From contig CALWMN010000002.1 in NCBI GenBank assembly GCA_944381935.1, positions 1-64,000 on the forward strand: a DNA stretch of 64,000 bases, read 5' to 3'. Positions 28,489 through 37,418 of this stretch are shown in pieces (within the stretch, counting starts at the first letter, position 1; each line of letters starts with the position of its first letter). The notes beneath the pieces are model-generated. The model did not search any database, had not been told where the DNA came from, and was given only the letters and a program-made list of their open reading frames with translations. The position numbers were made by a program, and so were the translations under genes. The DNA is from an uncultured Mediterraneibacter sp. GTDB lineage: Bacteria; Bacillota; Clostridia; Lachnospirales; Lachnospiraceae.

Positions 28489-29652
28489 ATGGAAAACAGA
28501 CGACCCTACTGGCAGGTCGGCGTCAGGCTTTTGTTCAGCCTGCTTGCCACTGCCGCTTTTATTGTGATCAGCATAAAACTGATCGGATTTCTGATGCCTT
28601 TTGTGATCGGATGGATTATTTCGGCGATTGCGTTTCCGCTTGTAAACTGGCTGGAGAAAAGGCTGAAAATTGTCAAAAAGTTGGGATCGGCGCTGATTGT
28701 CATACTGGTGCTGGCATTGATGGTGCTGGCGCTGTATTTTGCGATCAGCCGCCTTGCGGCAGAGATCGGAGATCTTGTCAAAAGCTTTCCGGAGATGTAC
28801 GCGCAGCTTGAGACAGGGCTCCGCCAGATCGGGGATACGCTTTCGGGTCTGTTTGAGAGGCTCCCGACCGGGGTGCAGGAAGGGTGGAGCGCGTTTGTCG
28901 AGAACCTGGATCAATACATGGGGAACCTCGTGTCCGGCATCAGCGAGCCGACTGTCACGGCAGCCGGGAACCTTGCAAAGCAGATTCCTTACTATCTGAT
29001 CTCTTTTATCGTGGTGTTGATGTCAGCTTACTTTTTTACCGTGCAGAGGGAAGAGGTGCTCCAGTGGATGAAAAAGACTGCCCCGCAGTCCGTACAGCGC
29101 AGGATGAGCCTTGTCATAGACAACCTGAAATATGCGGTCGGCGGATACTTTAAGGCACAGTTTAAGATCATGGTGGTGGTTTTCCTGATTCTTCTGGTGG
29201 GGCTTGGATTTTTGAACGTGGGTTATTTTGTCCTTGTGGCATTCCTTATTTCATTCCTGGATTTTCTGCCGTTTTTTGGGACGGGCACAGCTATGATCCC
29301 TTGGGCGGCGTACTGCTTTTTCATGGGTGAGTACAAGACGACTGCGGCGCTGGTGGTCGTCTATGTGATCACACAGGTAGTAAGGCAGCTTCTCCAGCCC
29401 AAACTTGTCGGGGACAGTGTGGGCCTTAACCCGCTTGTCACGTTGATCCTGCTGTATATCGGGTACCGGATCCGCGGGGTATTCGGCATGATCATTGCCG
29501 TCCCGGTGGGAATGGTCCTGATCAATATGTGCCAGGCAGGAGCTTTCGATTATATCATCGATGACGTCAAAATCCTGATAGAAGGGATACTTGGGCTCAG
29601 GGAGGAGAAAGGCGAAAACAGTATTAAATCAGATAAAAACAAAGAAAAGTAA
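28489..29652 (+). CDS. AI-2E family transporter (PF01594 type)
   Basis: A 387-residue multi-pass membrane protein. Predicted segments: two near 11-60, one near 65-85, a large loop (about 85-160), and four or five in the second half, with the family patterns GFLNVGYFVLVAFLISFLDF and PFFGTGTAMIPWA. The tail is charged (ENSIKSDKNKEK). The family includes the autoinducer-2 exporter TqsA, sodium/proton antiporters and undefined permeases; substrate cannot be told here. It is the last gene of the tig-to-engB run, with a promoter for rubredoxin right after it. Confidence 0.85.
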   Translation: MENRRPYWQVGVRLLFSLLATAAFIVISIKLIGFLMPFVIGWIISAIAFPLVNWLEKRLKIVKKLGSALIVILVLALMVLALYFAISRLAAEIGDLVKSFPEMYAQLETGLRQIGDTLSGLFERLPTGVQEGWSAFVENLDQYMGNLVSGISEPTVTAAGNLAKQIPYYLISFIVVLMSAYFFTVQREEVLQWMKKTAPQSVQRRMSLVIDNLKYAVGGYFKAQFKIMVVVFLILLVGLGFLNVGYFVLVAFLISFLDFLPFFGTGTAMIPWAAYCFFMGEYKTTAALVVVYVITQVVRQLLQPKLVGDSVGLNPLVTLILLYIGYRIRGVFGMIIAVPVGMVLINMCQAGAFDYIIDDVKILIEGILGLREEKGENSIKSDKNKEK

Positions 29653-29660
29653 GGCTTTCG

Positions 29661-29689
29661 TTGATAAAAAGAAAATGGTGTGCTATGAT
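29661..29689 (+). promoter_or_regulatory. promoter of the rubredoxin gene
   Basis: TTGATA (29661-29666), 17 nt, TATGAT (29684-29689), about 92 nt ahead of the start codon. Confidence 0.7.
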
Positions 29690-29780
29690 AAACAGCAGAG
29701 AGGGACAACCTTTCTGACCAGATGGGAATTGAGGGTTCCATACAATTTCTATTGAAATAAAAACAGGAGGTGGATCTGAA

Positions 29781-29939
29781 GTGAAAAAATATGTCTGTGA
29801 TGTATGCGGATACATTTATGATGAAGAAACAGGCGATCCGGAAAACGGGATCGAGCCGGGCACGAAGTGGGAAGATGTTCCGGAAGATTTTCTTTGTCCG
29901 CTGTGCGGCGTAGGAAAAGATCAGTTTTCAGAAGTATAA
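29781..29939 (+). CDS. rubredoxin
   Basis: A 52-residue electron carrier with one iron bound by four cysteines, used in clostridia for oxygen and peroxide detoxification and other redox reactions. The two knuckles are visible: [18 protein letters not shown] near the N-terminus and [11 protein letters not shown] near the C-terminus, with [13 protein letters not shown] between. The start is GTG at 29781 with AGGAGG 10 nt before it; the first residues [11 protein letters not shown] are typical. It has its own promoter and a strong terminator, so it is a stand-alone gene. No redox partner is adjacent. Confidence 0.95.
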   Translation: MKKYVCDVCGYIYDEETGDPENGIEPGTKWEDVPEDFLCPLCGVGKDQFSEV

Positions 29940-29961
29940 AAGGCTGATGGCAACGAACCGG

Positions 29962-30012
29962 AAAAAGGGGCTGTGAAGAAATGATTTTTCATTTTTTCAC
30001 AGCCCCCTTTTT
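29962..30012. terminator. bidirectional terminator after rubredoxin and glgX
   Basis: A long stem built on AAAAAGGGGCTGTGAA and its complement, followed by CTTTTT. A/T at both ends makes it usable for the convergent glgX gene too. Confidence 0.9.
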
Positions 30013-30060
30013 GTGACGTGTTACGCTCCGGAGCGGATTTGCCCAAGACCCTGCGGCTGC

Positions 30061-32181
30061 TTATATGGTCCCGGGACCGCTCCCCGTAAGTACGATCACA
30101 GACCGCTCCCCGAGGAGAAGGGTTTTCCCGGCAACAGGCATTTCATTTTCTGTGAATGTCTGCCGTACCGGATCCCCTGTATTTACTGCGATCTTCCAGA
30201 CATATCCTTTGGGAAGGTCGGGCAGGGCCATCTCTGCCGCGTTCCAGTGGGCGTTGGCTGCCACATAGACAAGGTCCTCCCTGCCGGCTGCTTCATCATA
30301 CCCGGAGAAAAGGATGCAGGATACATAGGCGCTTTCAGGGGCATCCGGTTCCCAGGGGGTAAGGCCGTGGATGCTCATGGAGGGAAAACCGATATAGCTT
30401 GGCTCCAGATCCTTTCGGATGGCAGGATGGCTCATGCGAAAGGAGATCATATACCGGAAAAACTCAAAAATATCCTGATTTTTTTCAAGCAGGGACCAGT
30501 CAAGCCATGAGATTTCATTGTCCTGGCAGTACGGATTGTTGTTGCCGTAGCGGGTATCGCAAAATTCATCGCCGGAGAGGAACATGGGGGTTCCGCGGCT
30601 GCACATGAGGACCGAACAGGCATTTTTTATCATTTTCTTTCTCAGGGCGAGTACGCCTTCATCGCCGGTATCCCCCTCTGTGCCGCAGTTCCAACTGTTG
30701 TTGTCATCAAATCCGTCTGTGTTGCCCCATCCATTTGCCTCATTGTGCTTCTGGTTATAGCTGTACAGGTCATACAGGGTAAACCCGTCGTGGCAGGTCA
30801 GGAAGTTGACAGAGGCATTCCCGCCGCGGTAGACAGGATCATAGAGATCCGGCGATCCGGTCATTCTCTGTGAGGCAATCCCCGACATGCCTGCATCCCC
30901 TTTCAGAAAGCAGCGCATATCATCCCGGTAGCGCCCGTTCCATTCTGCCCACCTCTTCCAGGACGGGAAGGAGCCGACCTGATACAGGCCGCCGGCGTCC
31001 CATGCCTCTGCGATCAGCTTGACGTCCCCGAGGATCGGGTCAAAGGCAAGGCTCCTGAGAAGCGGCGGCTGGTTTAAGGGGGTCCCGTTTTCGCTGCGCC
31101 CCAGGATAGATGCCAGGTCGAACCGGAATCCGTCGACCCTGTAATCTGTCACCCAGTATCTCAGGCAGTCCAGGATCAGCTCCTGCACGACAGGATGGTT
31201 GCAGTTGAGCGTATTGCCGCAGCCGCTGAAATTATAGTACATCCCGTCGGGAGTGAGCATATAGTAAATGTTATTGTCGAATCCTTTAAAGCAGAAGGAG
31301 GGGCCGTATTCGTTCCCTTCAGCCGTGTGGTTGAATACCACATCGAGGATTACCTCGATCCCGTTGTCATGAAGTGCTTTGATCATCTGCTTTAACTCCG
31401 TGCCCTCCCGGTTGTATTCGATCTGAGAGGCATAGCTTGTGTTGGGGGAAAAGAAGCTGACCGGGTTGTATCCCCAGTAGTCGAGCAGTTCATTTTCATC
31501 GATCAGCCGGGCGTCCCGCATCTCGTCAAACTCAAATACCGGCATCAGCTCCACCGCATTTACCCCCAGTGATTTCAGGTAGGGGATCTTTTCTTCAAGG
31601 CCGTGGAAGGTTCCGGGACATGATACGCCGGAAGTGGCGGATCTGGTAAATCCCCGGACATGAAGTTCATAGATGATAAGATCTTCCATCGGGATCGGGT
31701 CAAGTTTTTCCAGTCCCCAGTCAAAGTTATTGTGCACAACGCGGGCCCGGTACCCGTGCTGCACATTGTTTTTGCAGCCCCACTGGCTCTGCCCGGTGAC
31801 GGCGCGCGCATATGGGTCCAGCAGGACCTTCGTCCTGTCGAAACGCAGTCCTTTTTCCTCGTCATAGGGTCCGTCCAGGCGGTAAGCGTACTCAAATTCC
31901 TCCACATCCAGGCCGAATACGATCATGGAATATACGAACCCGATCTTATAGTTGTCGGGAAATTTCAGGGCGGCAAAGGGTTCTTCCGCCTCCCGGTGGA
32001 ACAAAAGGAGCTCACAGGATGTGGCTCCGTGGGACTGGATGGTAAAATTCACTCCTCCCGGGATGATCGTTGCTCCGAAAAAGCGGAAAAACCCCGGACG
32101 CACCTGAAATCCGCAGATTGTATCCAATGGCTGAAGCTGCTGGCCCGGGACCAGTACCAGATCTGATGTATGCAGTGACAT
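30061..32181 (-). CDS. glgX: GlgX-type glycogen debranching enzyme (isoamylase/pullulanase family)
   Basis: GH13 enzyme cleaving alpha-1,6 branches of glycogen or limit dextrins. An N-terminal CBM48-like domain (about 15-120) precedes the barrel. Catalytic motifs: YRVDGFRFDLAS with the nucleophile Asp, LIAEAWDAGG with the acid/base Glu, and NFLTCHDGFTLYDL with the third carboxylate; GTPMFLSGDEF follows. The frame extends to 32247, but AAGGAG 9 nt before the ATG at 32181 fixes the start (706 residues). It starts only 13 nt after the response regulator stop, so it looks cotranscribed with the two-component system. No other glycogen genes are near. Confidence 0.92.
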   Translation of the reverse strand: MSLHTSDLVLVPGQQLQPLDTICGFQVRPGFFRFFGATIIPGGVNFTIQSHGATSCELLLFHREAEEPFAALKFPDNYKIGFVYSMIVFGLDVEEFEYAYRLDGPYDEEKGLRFDRTKVLLDPYARAVTGQSQWGCKNNVQHGYRARVVHNNFDWGLEKLDPIPMEDLIIYELHVRGFTRSATSGVSCPGTFHGLEEKIPYLKSLGVNAVELMPVFEFDEMRDARLIDENELLDYWGYNPVSFFSPNTSYASQIEYNREGTELKQMIKALHDNGIEVILDVVFNHTAEGNEYGPSFCFKGFDNNIYYMLTPDGMYYNFSGCGNTLNCNHPVVQELILDCLRYWVTDYRVDGFRFDLASILGRSENGTPLNQPPLLRSLAFDPILGDVKLIAEAWDAGGLYQVGSFPSWKRWAEWNGRYRDDMRCFLKGDAGMSGIASQRMTGSPDLYDPVYRGGNASVNFLTCHDGFTLYDLYSYNQKHNEANGWGNTDGFDDNNSWNCGTEGDTGDEGVLALRKKMIKNACSVLMCSRGTPMFLSGDEFCDTRYGNNNPYCQDNEISWLDWSLLEKNQDIFEFFRYMISFRMSHPAIRKDLEPSYIGFPSMSIHGLTPWEPDAPESAYVSCILFSGYDEAAGREDLVYVAANAHWNAAEMALPDLPKGYVWKIAVNTGDPVRQTFTENEMPVAGKTLLLGERSVIVLTGSGPGTI

Positions 32182-32194
32182 GACAAGTTCCTCC

Positions 32195-32818
32195 TTACTT
32201 CCGTTCGAGATAAAAAACAGCAACCTGAGTGCGGTCCCGCAGGTCAAGCTTATCCAGGATCATGCTCAGATAGTTTCGTACAGTTCCCTCACTTAAATGC
32301 AGACGAGAAGCGATTTCCCGATTGCTGAGGCCCTCGGCGATGAGCCGGATGACATCAAATTCCCGTTCACTGATGCCGTAAGAGGCAGGGTCAAAAGGAA
32401 GGGGATCTTTTGTCATCAGTCCGGGAATCCGGGAGACAATTTCATCCCCAAAGACAGTTTGCCCGGAAGCTACGGCTCTCACCGCAGGGGCAATATTCTG
32501 ATAATCCTGTTTCAGAAGATAACCCTTTACCCCCAGCCGCAGTGCTTTGATAATGTATTCGTCGTCAGAAAAGGTTGTGAGCAGAAGAATCCGCGCTTCG
32601 GGAAATTCCCTGAGGATGCGCCCGGCAGCGTCCAGGCCGTCCGTGTGTTTCATGCGGATATCCATCAGCAGCACATCCGGCATGTGTTCCCGGTACAGTG
32701 AAATTGCCGCGCTGCCGTCGTCTGAGGTGGCGGCAACCTTAAAGTCAGACTGTGACTCCAGTATCATTTTTAATGCGCTCACTACGAGACAGTCATCGTC
32801 AATCAGGATCAGTTTCAT
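32195..32818 (-). CDS. NarL/LuxR-family response regulator
   Basis: A 207-residue regulator with a receiver domain (phospho-acceptor Asp53 in VLLMDIRM, acidic pocket DDD at 7-9, Lys in KGYLLKQ) and a LuxR helix-turn-helix (about 148-195, GLSNREIASRLHLSEGTVRNYL). Its ATG overlaps the kinase stop by 4 nt, so the pair is translationally coupled. It probably binds the palindrome between the kinase gene and the divergent ABC transporter genes. The layout resembles two-component systems that control peptide- or drug-efflux ABC-2 pumps. Confidence 0.93.
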   Translation of the reverse strand: MKLILIDDDCLVVSALKMILESQSDFKVAATSDDGSAAISLYREHMPDVLLMDIRMKHTDGLDAAGRILREFPEARILLLTTFSDDEYIIKALRLGVKGYLLKQDYQNIAPAVRAVASGQTVFGDEIVSRIPGLMTKDPLPFDPASYGISEREFDVIRLIAEGLSNREIASRLHLSEGTVRNYLSMILDKLDLRDRTQVAVFYLERK

Positions 32819-33906
32819 GTCTTTGTCTCCTTTGGAACTGTGATAATAATTTTAAATCCATTCTCAGTAAAAAAGTGAATGTTTCCGTTCAGCTTTGCCA
32901 CGCGTTCTTTCATATTGGCAAGTCCCATTCCGCCTTCCCCTATGTGGGCGTCCGTGCCATTATCCTCGATGCGAAACTGATACAATCCCGGGTGCTCGCG
33001 CACAGACAGAGTGACATCAGTCGCGTTGCTGTGCCGCATAATGTTAGAGAGCGCTTCTTTGGCGATGCTGATAAAACTGTACTTTACGTCCTTTGGAATG
33101 AAACGCCCGGCATCGTAACAGCAGGTGATCGGACAGAAGGTGAAATCGTCGATCAGTGCCCGGAGGGCGTCCTGCAGGTTTACAGATTCATCTTTAAGGT
33201 CGTGGACGCTTGTGCGGATGCTGTTCATGGCAAGATTGAGCGTCTCATCAAGGGACTCCAGTGTCTGCTCCAGTTCCCGGTCATGGTTTACAGTCCTGGC
33301 TGCCCCGGTCAGAAGGATGGAGCGGGACAAAAGGTGTCCCACATTGTCATGGATCTCCCGGGCGATCCGGTTTCGCTCCTGAAGGGTTGCGGTATAGATC
33401 TCGTAATCCTGCTTTTCCAGGAGAGACCTGTTTTTTTCAGTCAGGAGGATATCGCGCTCCGTGCTGTCATCCTGCGTGAGAATAAGTTTCCGCTCAAGAG
33501 CCTCCCGGTCCGCATCCTCCCGGGCAAGCAGTGCCGCGGTCAGAAGTCCGAGCAGATCCAGGCAGAACAAAAGAAGCGGAGGCTTCCAGACTATTACCCC
33601 GGCGATAAAAAGCAGGGGGACTACGATCATCAGATGTAAGGAACGGCTCCTTCGGAACACACAATAGCTAGCTGCAGGAAAGAAAAAAAGAAAAGGGTGA
33701 AGTGGAAGTGCTGCGGCACAAAAGCAGATGCAGGCACCTAAAAAGAGGACACTGTCATATGCGGACAGATTCAGGCAGCACAGGATCAAAGCACAAAGAA
33801 ACGCAAATATAAACAGGATGTCAGGCTGTACAAAGAAGAGTGAGAACATGCTTACAGCCAGGACGGCCGCGGAGTTTATCAGATTTCTCATATGCAGTCG
33901 GTTCAA
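32815..33906 (-). CDS. sensor histidine kinase, HisKA_3 type
   Basis: Membrane kinase partner of the adjacent NarL-type regulator. The N-terminal half holds about five hydrophobic segments in a short membrane domain with no large extracellular sensor, then a coiled-coil linker, a DHp with RNRIAREIHDNVGHLLSRS (phospho-His in EIHDNVGH) and an HATPase with EALSNIMRHSNA and GEGGMGLANMKERV. The promoter -10 lies at 33946-33951, so starts further upstream are excluded. A TTG at 33906 is 4 nt from AAGGAG; the ATG at 33891 is the alternative. Short-sensor kinases of this kind are often driven by their ABC transporter. Confidence 0.88.
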   Translation of the reverse strand: MNRLHMRNLINSAAVLAVSMFSLFFVQPDILFIFAFLCALILCCLNLSAYDSVLFLGACICFCAAALPLHPFLFFFPAASYCVFRRSRSLHLMIVVPLLFIAGVIVWKPPLLLFCLDLLGLLTAALLAREDADREALERKLILTQDDSTERDILLTEKNRSLLEKQDYEIYTATLQERNRIAREIHDNVGHLLSRSILLTGAARTVNHDRELEQTLESLDETLNLAMNSIRTSVHDLKDESVNLQDALRALIDDFTFCPITCCYDAGRFIPKDVKYSFISIAKEALSNIMRHSNATDVTLSVREHPGLYQFRIEDNGTDAHIGEGGMGLANMKERVAKLNGNIHFFTENGFKIIITVPKETKT

Positions 33907-33945
33907 ACCGCTCCTTTCCGTTAATTTTATGGTTTTTACATAGAT

Positions 33946-33974
33946 ATTATAGCTTAAAACGACAGGAAGGGCAA
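33946..33974 (-). promoter_or_regulatory. promoter of the kinase-regulator-glgX operon
   Basis: On the minus strand TTGCCC (33969-33974), 17 nt, TATAAT (33946-33951). Confidence 0.72.
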
Positions 33975-33992
33975 AGAAAACCGGATGGAATA

Positions 33993-34019
33993 TGACATTT
34001 GTCACAGAAGATTGTGACA
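33993..34019. promoter_or_regulatory. palindromic operator between the divergent kinase and ABC genes
   Basis: TGTCACA (34000-34006) and TGTGACA (34013-34019) are exact inverted halves with a 6-nt spacer. A third half TGACA at 33993-33997 forms another palindrome with the first. It lies upstream of the kinase promoter and 70-90 nt before the ABC gene. The NarL-type regulator is the probable ligand. Confidence 0.6.
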
Positions 34020-34090
34020 GCAGACACTACCGGGAAAATTTCGGAATGTGTAAACTGATCCCATAAGCAGGAAATCGGAGGTATCAGTAT

Positions 34091-35026
34091 ATGGATATAG
34101 TAAAGATAGAGAACCTGGTAAAGCGCTATGGAAGCACCGTTGCCCTGGATCATCTGGATCTTAATGTGAAGGAGGGGGAGATTTTCGGGCTGCTTGGACC
34201 AAACGGCAGCGGGAAGACAACAGCGATCAACTGTATGCTGGCGCTGCTGAAATTTGACAGGGGAAGTATACAGATCATGGGGGAGGAGATGGCTCCCGAC
34301 CATTATAAGATCAAGAGCCAGATCGGCATTGTCATGCAGAATGTCGCGGTGTTTGAGGAATTGAACGTACAGGATAACATCGACTATTTTTGCGGACTGT
34401 ACATAAAGGACAGAAAGCAAAGAAGGGATCTTGTGGAGGATGCGGTCAGGTTTGTGGGACTGGAAGAATACAGAAGGTTCTATCCGAAAAAGCTTTCAGG
34501 AGGACTTTTGAGAAGGCTTAACATCGCCTGCGGGATTGCCCACAAGCCAAAGCTGATCATACTGGATGAGCCGACTGTGGCAGTTGACCCGCAGAGCCGC
34601 AACAGGATCCTGGAGGGAATCTGCGAGCTGAACAGACAGGGTTCCACGATTATATATACTTCCCATTACATGGAAGAGGTGGAGCAGATCTGCACGAAGA
34701 TCGCGATCATGGATCATGGCAGAAGCATCGCAGTTGGTACAAAGGAAGAACTGAAGGGAATGATCAAAACCGGAGAGACTGTGACGATCGATGCAGTCGC
34801 CCTGGGGGAGGAAGACCTGGAGAAGATCAGGAAACTGCCTCACGTATTTGACCTGGCATATCAGGATCAGACGCTGACCGTGCGCTGCACCAGGACTTCC
34901 AATAACCTGATCCAGATCCTGAACTGCCTGCAGGAAAAAGAGATCCCCTTTGGCAGAGTCTTTTCCGAGCTGCCCACCCTCAACGATGTGTTTCTTGAGA
35001 TTACAGGGAAACAGCTGAGAGATTAG
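34091..35026 (+). CDS. ABC transporter ATP-binding protein
   Basis: A 311-residue ATPase of an ABC-2 type exporter. Walker A GPNGSGKT (36-43), Q-loop MQNVAVF, signature LSGGLLRRLNIA, Walker B IILDEPTVAVD, and a switch His in YTSHYMEEVEQ. A C-terminal extension of about 80 residues is typical of drug, antibiotic or sodium efflux subunits (DrrA/NatA class). GGAGG lies before the ATG. Two permeases follow at 15 nt spacing and by overlap, so this is a three-gene export unit, divergent from its likely regulators. Confidence 0.93.
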   Translation: MDIVKIENLVKRYGSTVALDHLDLNVKEGEIFGLLGPNGSGKTTAINCMLALLKFDRGSIQIMGEEMAPDHYKIKSQIGIVMQNVAVFEELNVQDNIDYFCGLYIKDRKQRRDLVEDAVRFVGLEEYRRFYPKKLSGGLLRRLNIACGIAHKPKLIILDEPTVAVDPQSRNRILEGICELNRQGSTIIYTSHYMEEVEQICTKIAIMDHGRSIAVGTKEELKGMIKTGETVTIDAVALGEEDLEKIRKLPHVFDLAYQDQTLTVRCTRTSNNLIQILNCLQEKEIPFGRVFSELPTLNDVFLEITGKQLRD

Positions 35027-35041
35027 AAGGGAGGAGACAGG

Positions 35042-36166
35042 ATGATTCATCTGATCAAATACAGCGTTCTGACAAAGATTCGGAATTTCAATGTTATTTT
35101 CTGGTCTCTTATTTTTCCGCTTGTCCTGACAACACTGATGTATCTGTCAATCGGACGGATGGAAGAGGATGGTTTTGAGACGATCCCTGTGGCGCTGGTG
35201 GCAGAAGAGGAGGCAGAATCAGATCCTTTCCTGACATTCCTTGAGTCTGTGGAGCAGGATGCGGGACTGGTCATGACAGAGGAGATGAGCAGGGACGCGG
35301 CAGAAGAGGAATTGAAAAATGGAGAGATAAAGGGGATTTTCTGCATCGGGGATACTCCATCCCTTTTTGTCGGAGGGAGCGGTCTTCCCGAGAGTATCCT
35401 GCAGATGATCCTTGAGAGTTATATACAGGGCGAACAGACATTATCGGATATCCGGGAGCTCCACCCAGAGAAACTGGGTGACGCGGTCCGGAAAATGAAT
35501 GAGTATGATGAAGCGACAGAGCAGGTGTCGCTGGGCGGCAGGACAACAAATGGAAATGCCCAGTTTTTTTATGCGCTGATTGGAATGGCAAGCCTGTACG
35601 GCTGTTTTCTTGGCTTTCAGTCCTCGCTGGATATGCAGGCGAATCTGACGGCCCTGGCAGCACGACGGTGCGCGTCACCGGTCAACAGGATGAAGACAAT
35701 TCTTTCTGAGACTGCTGTGTCCTTTGGACTGCATTTTGTAAATATGATGATTCTTCTGGGGTATATGAAATATATTCTCAGGCTGGATTTTTCCGGGTCT
35801 TACCTGGCGATGCTCCCGGTGCTTTTGGTCGGAAGCATAACAGGTGTGACAATGGGAATGTTCATAACCAGTATTGGCAGGATGGGAGAAGGAAGTAAGG
35901 CCGGAATCATGGTGGGCGTCTCGATGACGTTCAGTTTCCTGGCAGGACTGATGAATGGCGAAATGAAAAATTTAATCGACAGACATGCTCCTGTTGTAAA
36001 CCGTCTCAATCCGGCAGCCCTGATCTCGGATGCCCTCTATTGCATGAATGTGTTTGACGCGCCGGCAAGATACAGGGAAGATATGCTGATTCTGTCTGCG
36101 ATATGTGTTCTGCTTGCAGCAGGGACGTTTCTGGTGATAAGGAGGGAGAGATATGGCAGTATTTAA
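35042..36166 (+). CDS. ABC-2 type transporter permease (first)
   Basis: A 374-residue membrane subunit. One N-terminal segment (about 15-38), a long extracytoplasmic region (about 40-175) and five or six C-terminal segments, the usual ABC-2 (YhgE/NatB-like) topology. The large outer domain is acidic and may bind a peptide or drug. It starts 15 nt after the ATPase gene with GGGAGGAGAC, and its 3' end overlaps the second permease by 14 nt. Substrate unknown. Confidence 0.88.
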   Translation: MIHLIKYSVLTKIRNFNVIFWSLIFPLVLTTLMYLSIGRMEEDGFETIPVALVAEEEAESDPFLTFLESVEQDAGLVMTEEMSRDAAEEELKNGEIKGIFCIGDTPSLFVGGSGLPESILQMILESYIQGEQTLSDIRELHPEKLGDAVRKMNEYDEATEQVSLGGRTTNGNAQFFYALIGMASLYGCFLGFQSSLDMQANLTALAARRCASPVNRMKTILSETAVSFGLHFVNMMILLGYMKYILRLDFSGSYLAMLPVLLVGSITGVTMGMFITSIGRMGEGSKAGIMVGVSMTFSFLAGLMNGEMKNLIDRHAPVVNRLNPAALISDALYCMNVFDAPARYREDMLILSAICVLLAAGTFLVIRRERYGSI

Positions 36167-37307
36167 GATATACATGAAGATTGCAAAGAAAAATATATGG
36201 TTGATCCTGCTGTATCTCGTGATCTTTTTCGTGATCACGGTGATGTTTCAGCAGGTTGCCGGGGAAAATGCAGAAAACTTTGAGGCAGAAAATGTTCCTG
36301 TCGGCGTTATCAACGAGGACGGCGGTCCGGCATCGGCAAGCCTGATCAGCTATATCGGGAGGACGAATGATGTGACCATGCTGACGGATGACCGGGAGGC
36401 GCTCTGGGAGGACCTGTTCTATCGGAATGTGGGATATATTGTCTGGATCCCGGAGGATTTTATGGAAAAATGTATTCAGGGCGATGAAAAGCTGCGTGTC
36501 ATGACAGTTCCGGGCACTTATGCGGGAGCTTATATAGACCGTCAGATTGACAATTACCTCAATTTTGCCAGAAGCTGCAGTGCGGCAGGCTTTACAGAGA
36601 AGGAGATCGCACAGACGATGTCAGAGCGAAAGGAGGCGCGGACAGAGCTGATTGACTTTGGAGGGAATATGGGACAGACTCCGGCTTATGCATACTATTA
36701 CCGCTACCTGCCCTTTCTTTTCCTGAGTGTGATGTGTTATGTGATGGGGTATATCCTGATGGGGGTCCGGCGGGGAAATCTGCCCGAGAGGATGAGGGCA
36801 TCCGCCGTATCCGTACAGAGGCAGAACCTGGAGGGATTTCTGGCATCAGGACTGATCAGCGCCGGACTGTGGGTAATCTGTACGGCAGCAGTGCTGATTC
36901 TTTACCACGAAGATTTTTTGAGCAGCAAAAGAGCATTGTGGTATATGCTAAATTCCTTTGCCCTGCTTTTAGTGGCCCTTTCCCTGGCGTATCTGGTCGG
37001 GATACTGGTCAAGACATCCAATTCACTTAACGGCATTGTGAATATTCTGTCACTTGGCATGTGTTTTCTGTGCGGGACCTTTGTGGATCTGGATTATCTG
37101 AACAGCAGCGTCAGGACAGCCGCAAGGTTCCTGCCGGTGTACTGGTATGAATCAGCAAATGCCCGGCTGATAAGATATGCGGATATTTCGGGCGCTGTCA
37201 GAATGGAGCTTCTCGGAGAGATCGGCATACAGGTTGTGTTTGCGGCAGTGTTTGTGTGCGCTGCGCTGGCAGTGTCAAAAAACAAAGCAAGCAAACAGGC
37301 CGTGTGA
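36153..37307 (+). CDS. ABC-2 type transporter permease (second)
   Basis: A 384-residue membrane protein with the same plan as the first permease: an N-terminal segment (about 13-33), a long outer domain (about 40-185) and six C-terminal segments ending in a basic tail NKASKQAV. Sequence similarity to the first permease is low by eye, so the pair probably forms a heterodimer. It overlaps the previous gene by 14 nt; the ribosome binding site (GGAGGGAG) lies inside that gene. Together with the NarL-type two-component system it may give resistance to a membrane-active compound (inference). Confidence 0.88.
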   Translation: MAVFKIYMKIAKKNIWLILLYLVIFFVITVMFQQVAGENAENFEAENVPVGVINEDGGPASASLISYIGRTNDVTMLTDDREALWEDLFYRNVGYIVWIPEDFMEKCIQGDEKLRVMTVPGTYAGAYIDRQIDNYLNFARSCSAAGFTEKEIAQTMSERKEARTELIDFGGNMGQTPAYAYYYRYLPFLFLSVMCYVMGYILMGVRRGNLPERMRASAVSVQRQNLEGFLASGLISAGLWVICTAAVLILYHEDFLSSKRALWYMLNSFALLLVALSLAYLVGILVKTSNSLNGIVNILSLGMCFLCGTFVDLDYLNSSVRTAARFLPVYWYESANARLIRYADISGAVRMELLGEIGIQVVFAAVFVCAALAVSKNKASKQAV

Positions 37308-37337
37308 AAGATAAATTGAGAATCGCCGGGGAAAGTA

Positions 37338-37367
37338 TTGACTTTTGCCTGCCCTTTCCTTTATGCT
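37338..37367 (+). promoter_or_regulatory. promoter of the PurF-like gene
   Basis: TTGACT (37338-37343), 18 nt, TATGCT (37362-37367). Confidence 0.65.
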
Positions 37368-37418
37368 GTATTAGGTATTCTTAAGTTTTCAGGCTGATTT
37401 ATCGAAGGAGGCATATGA

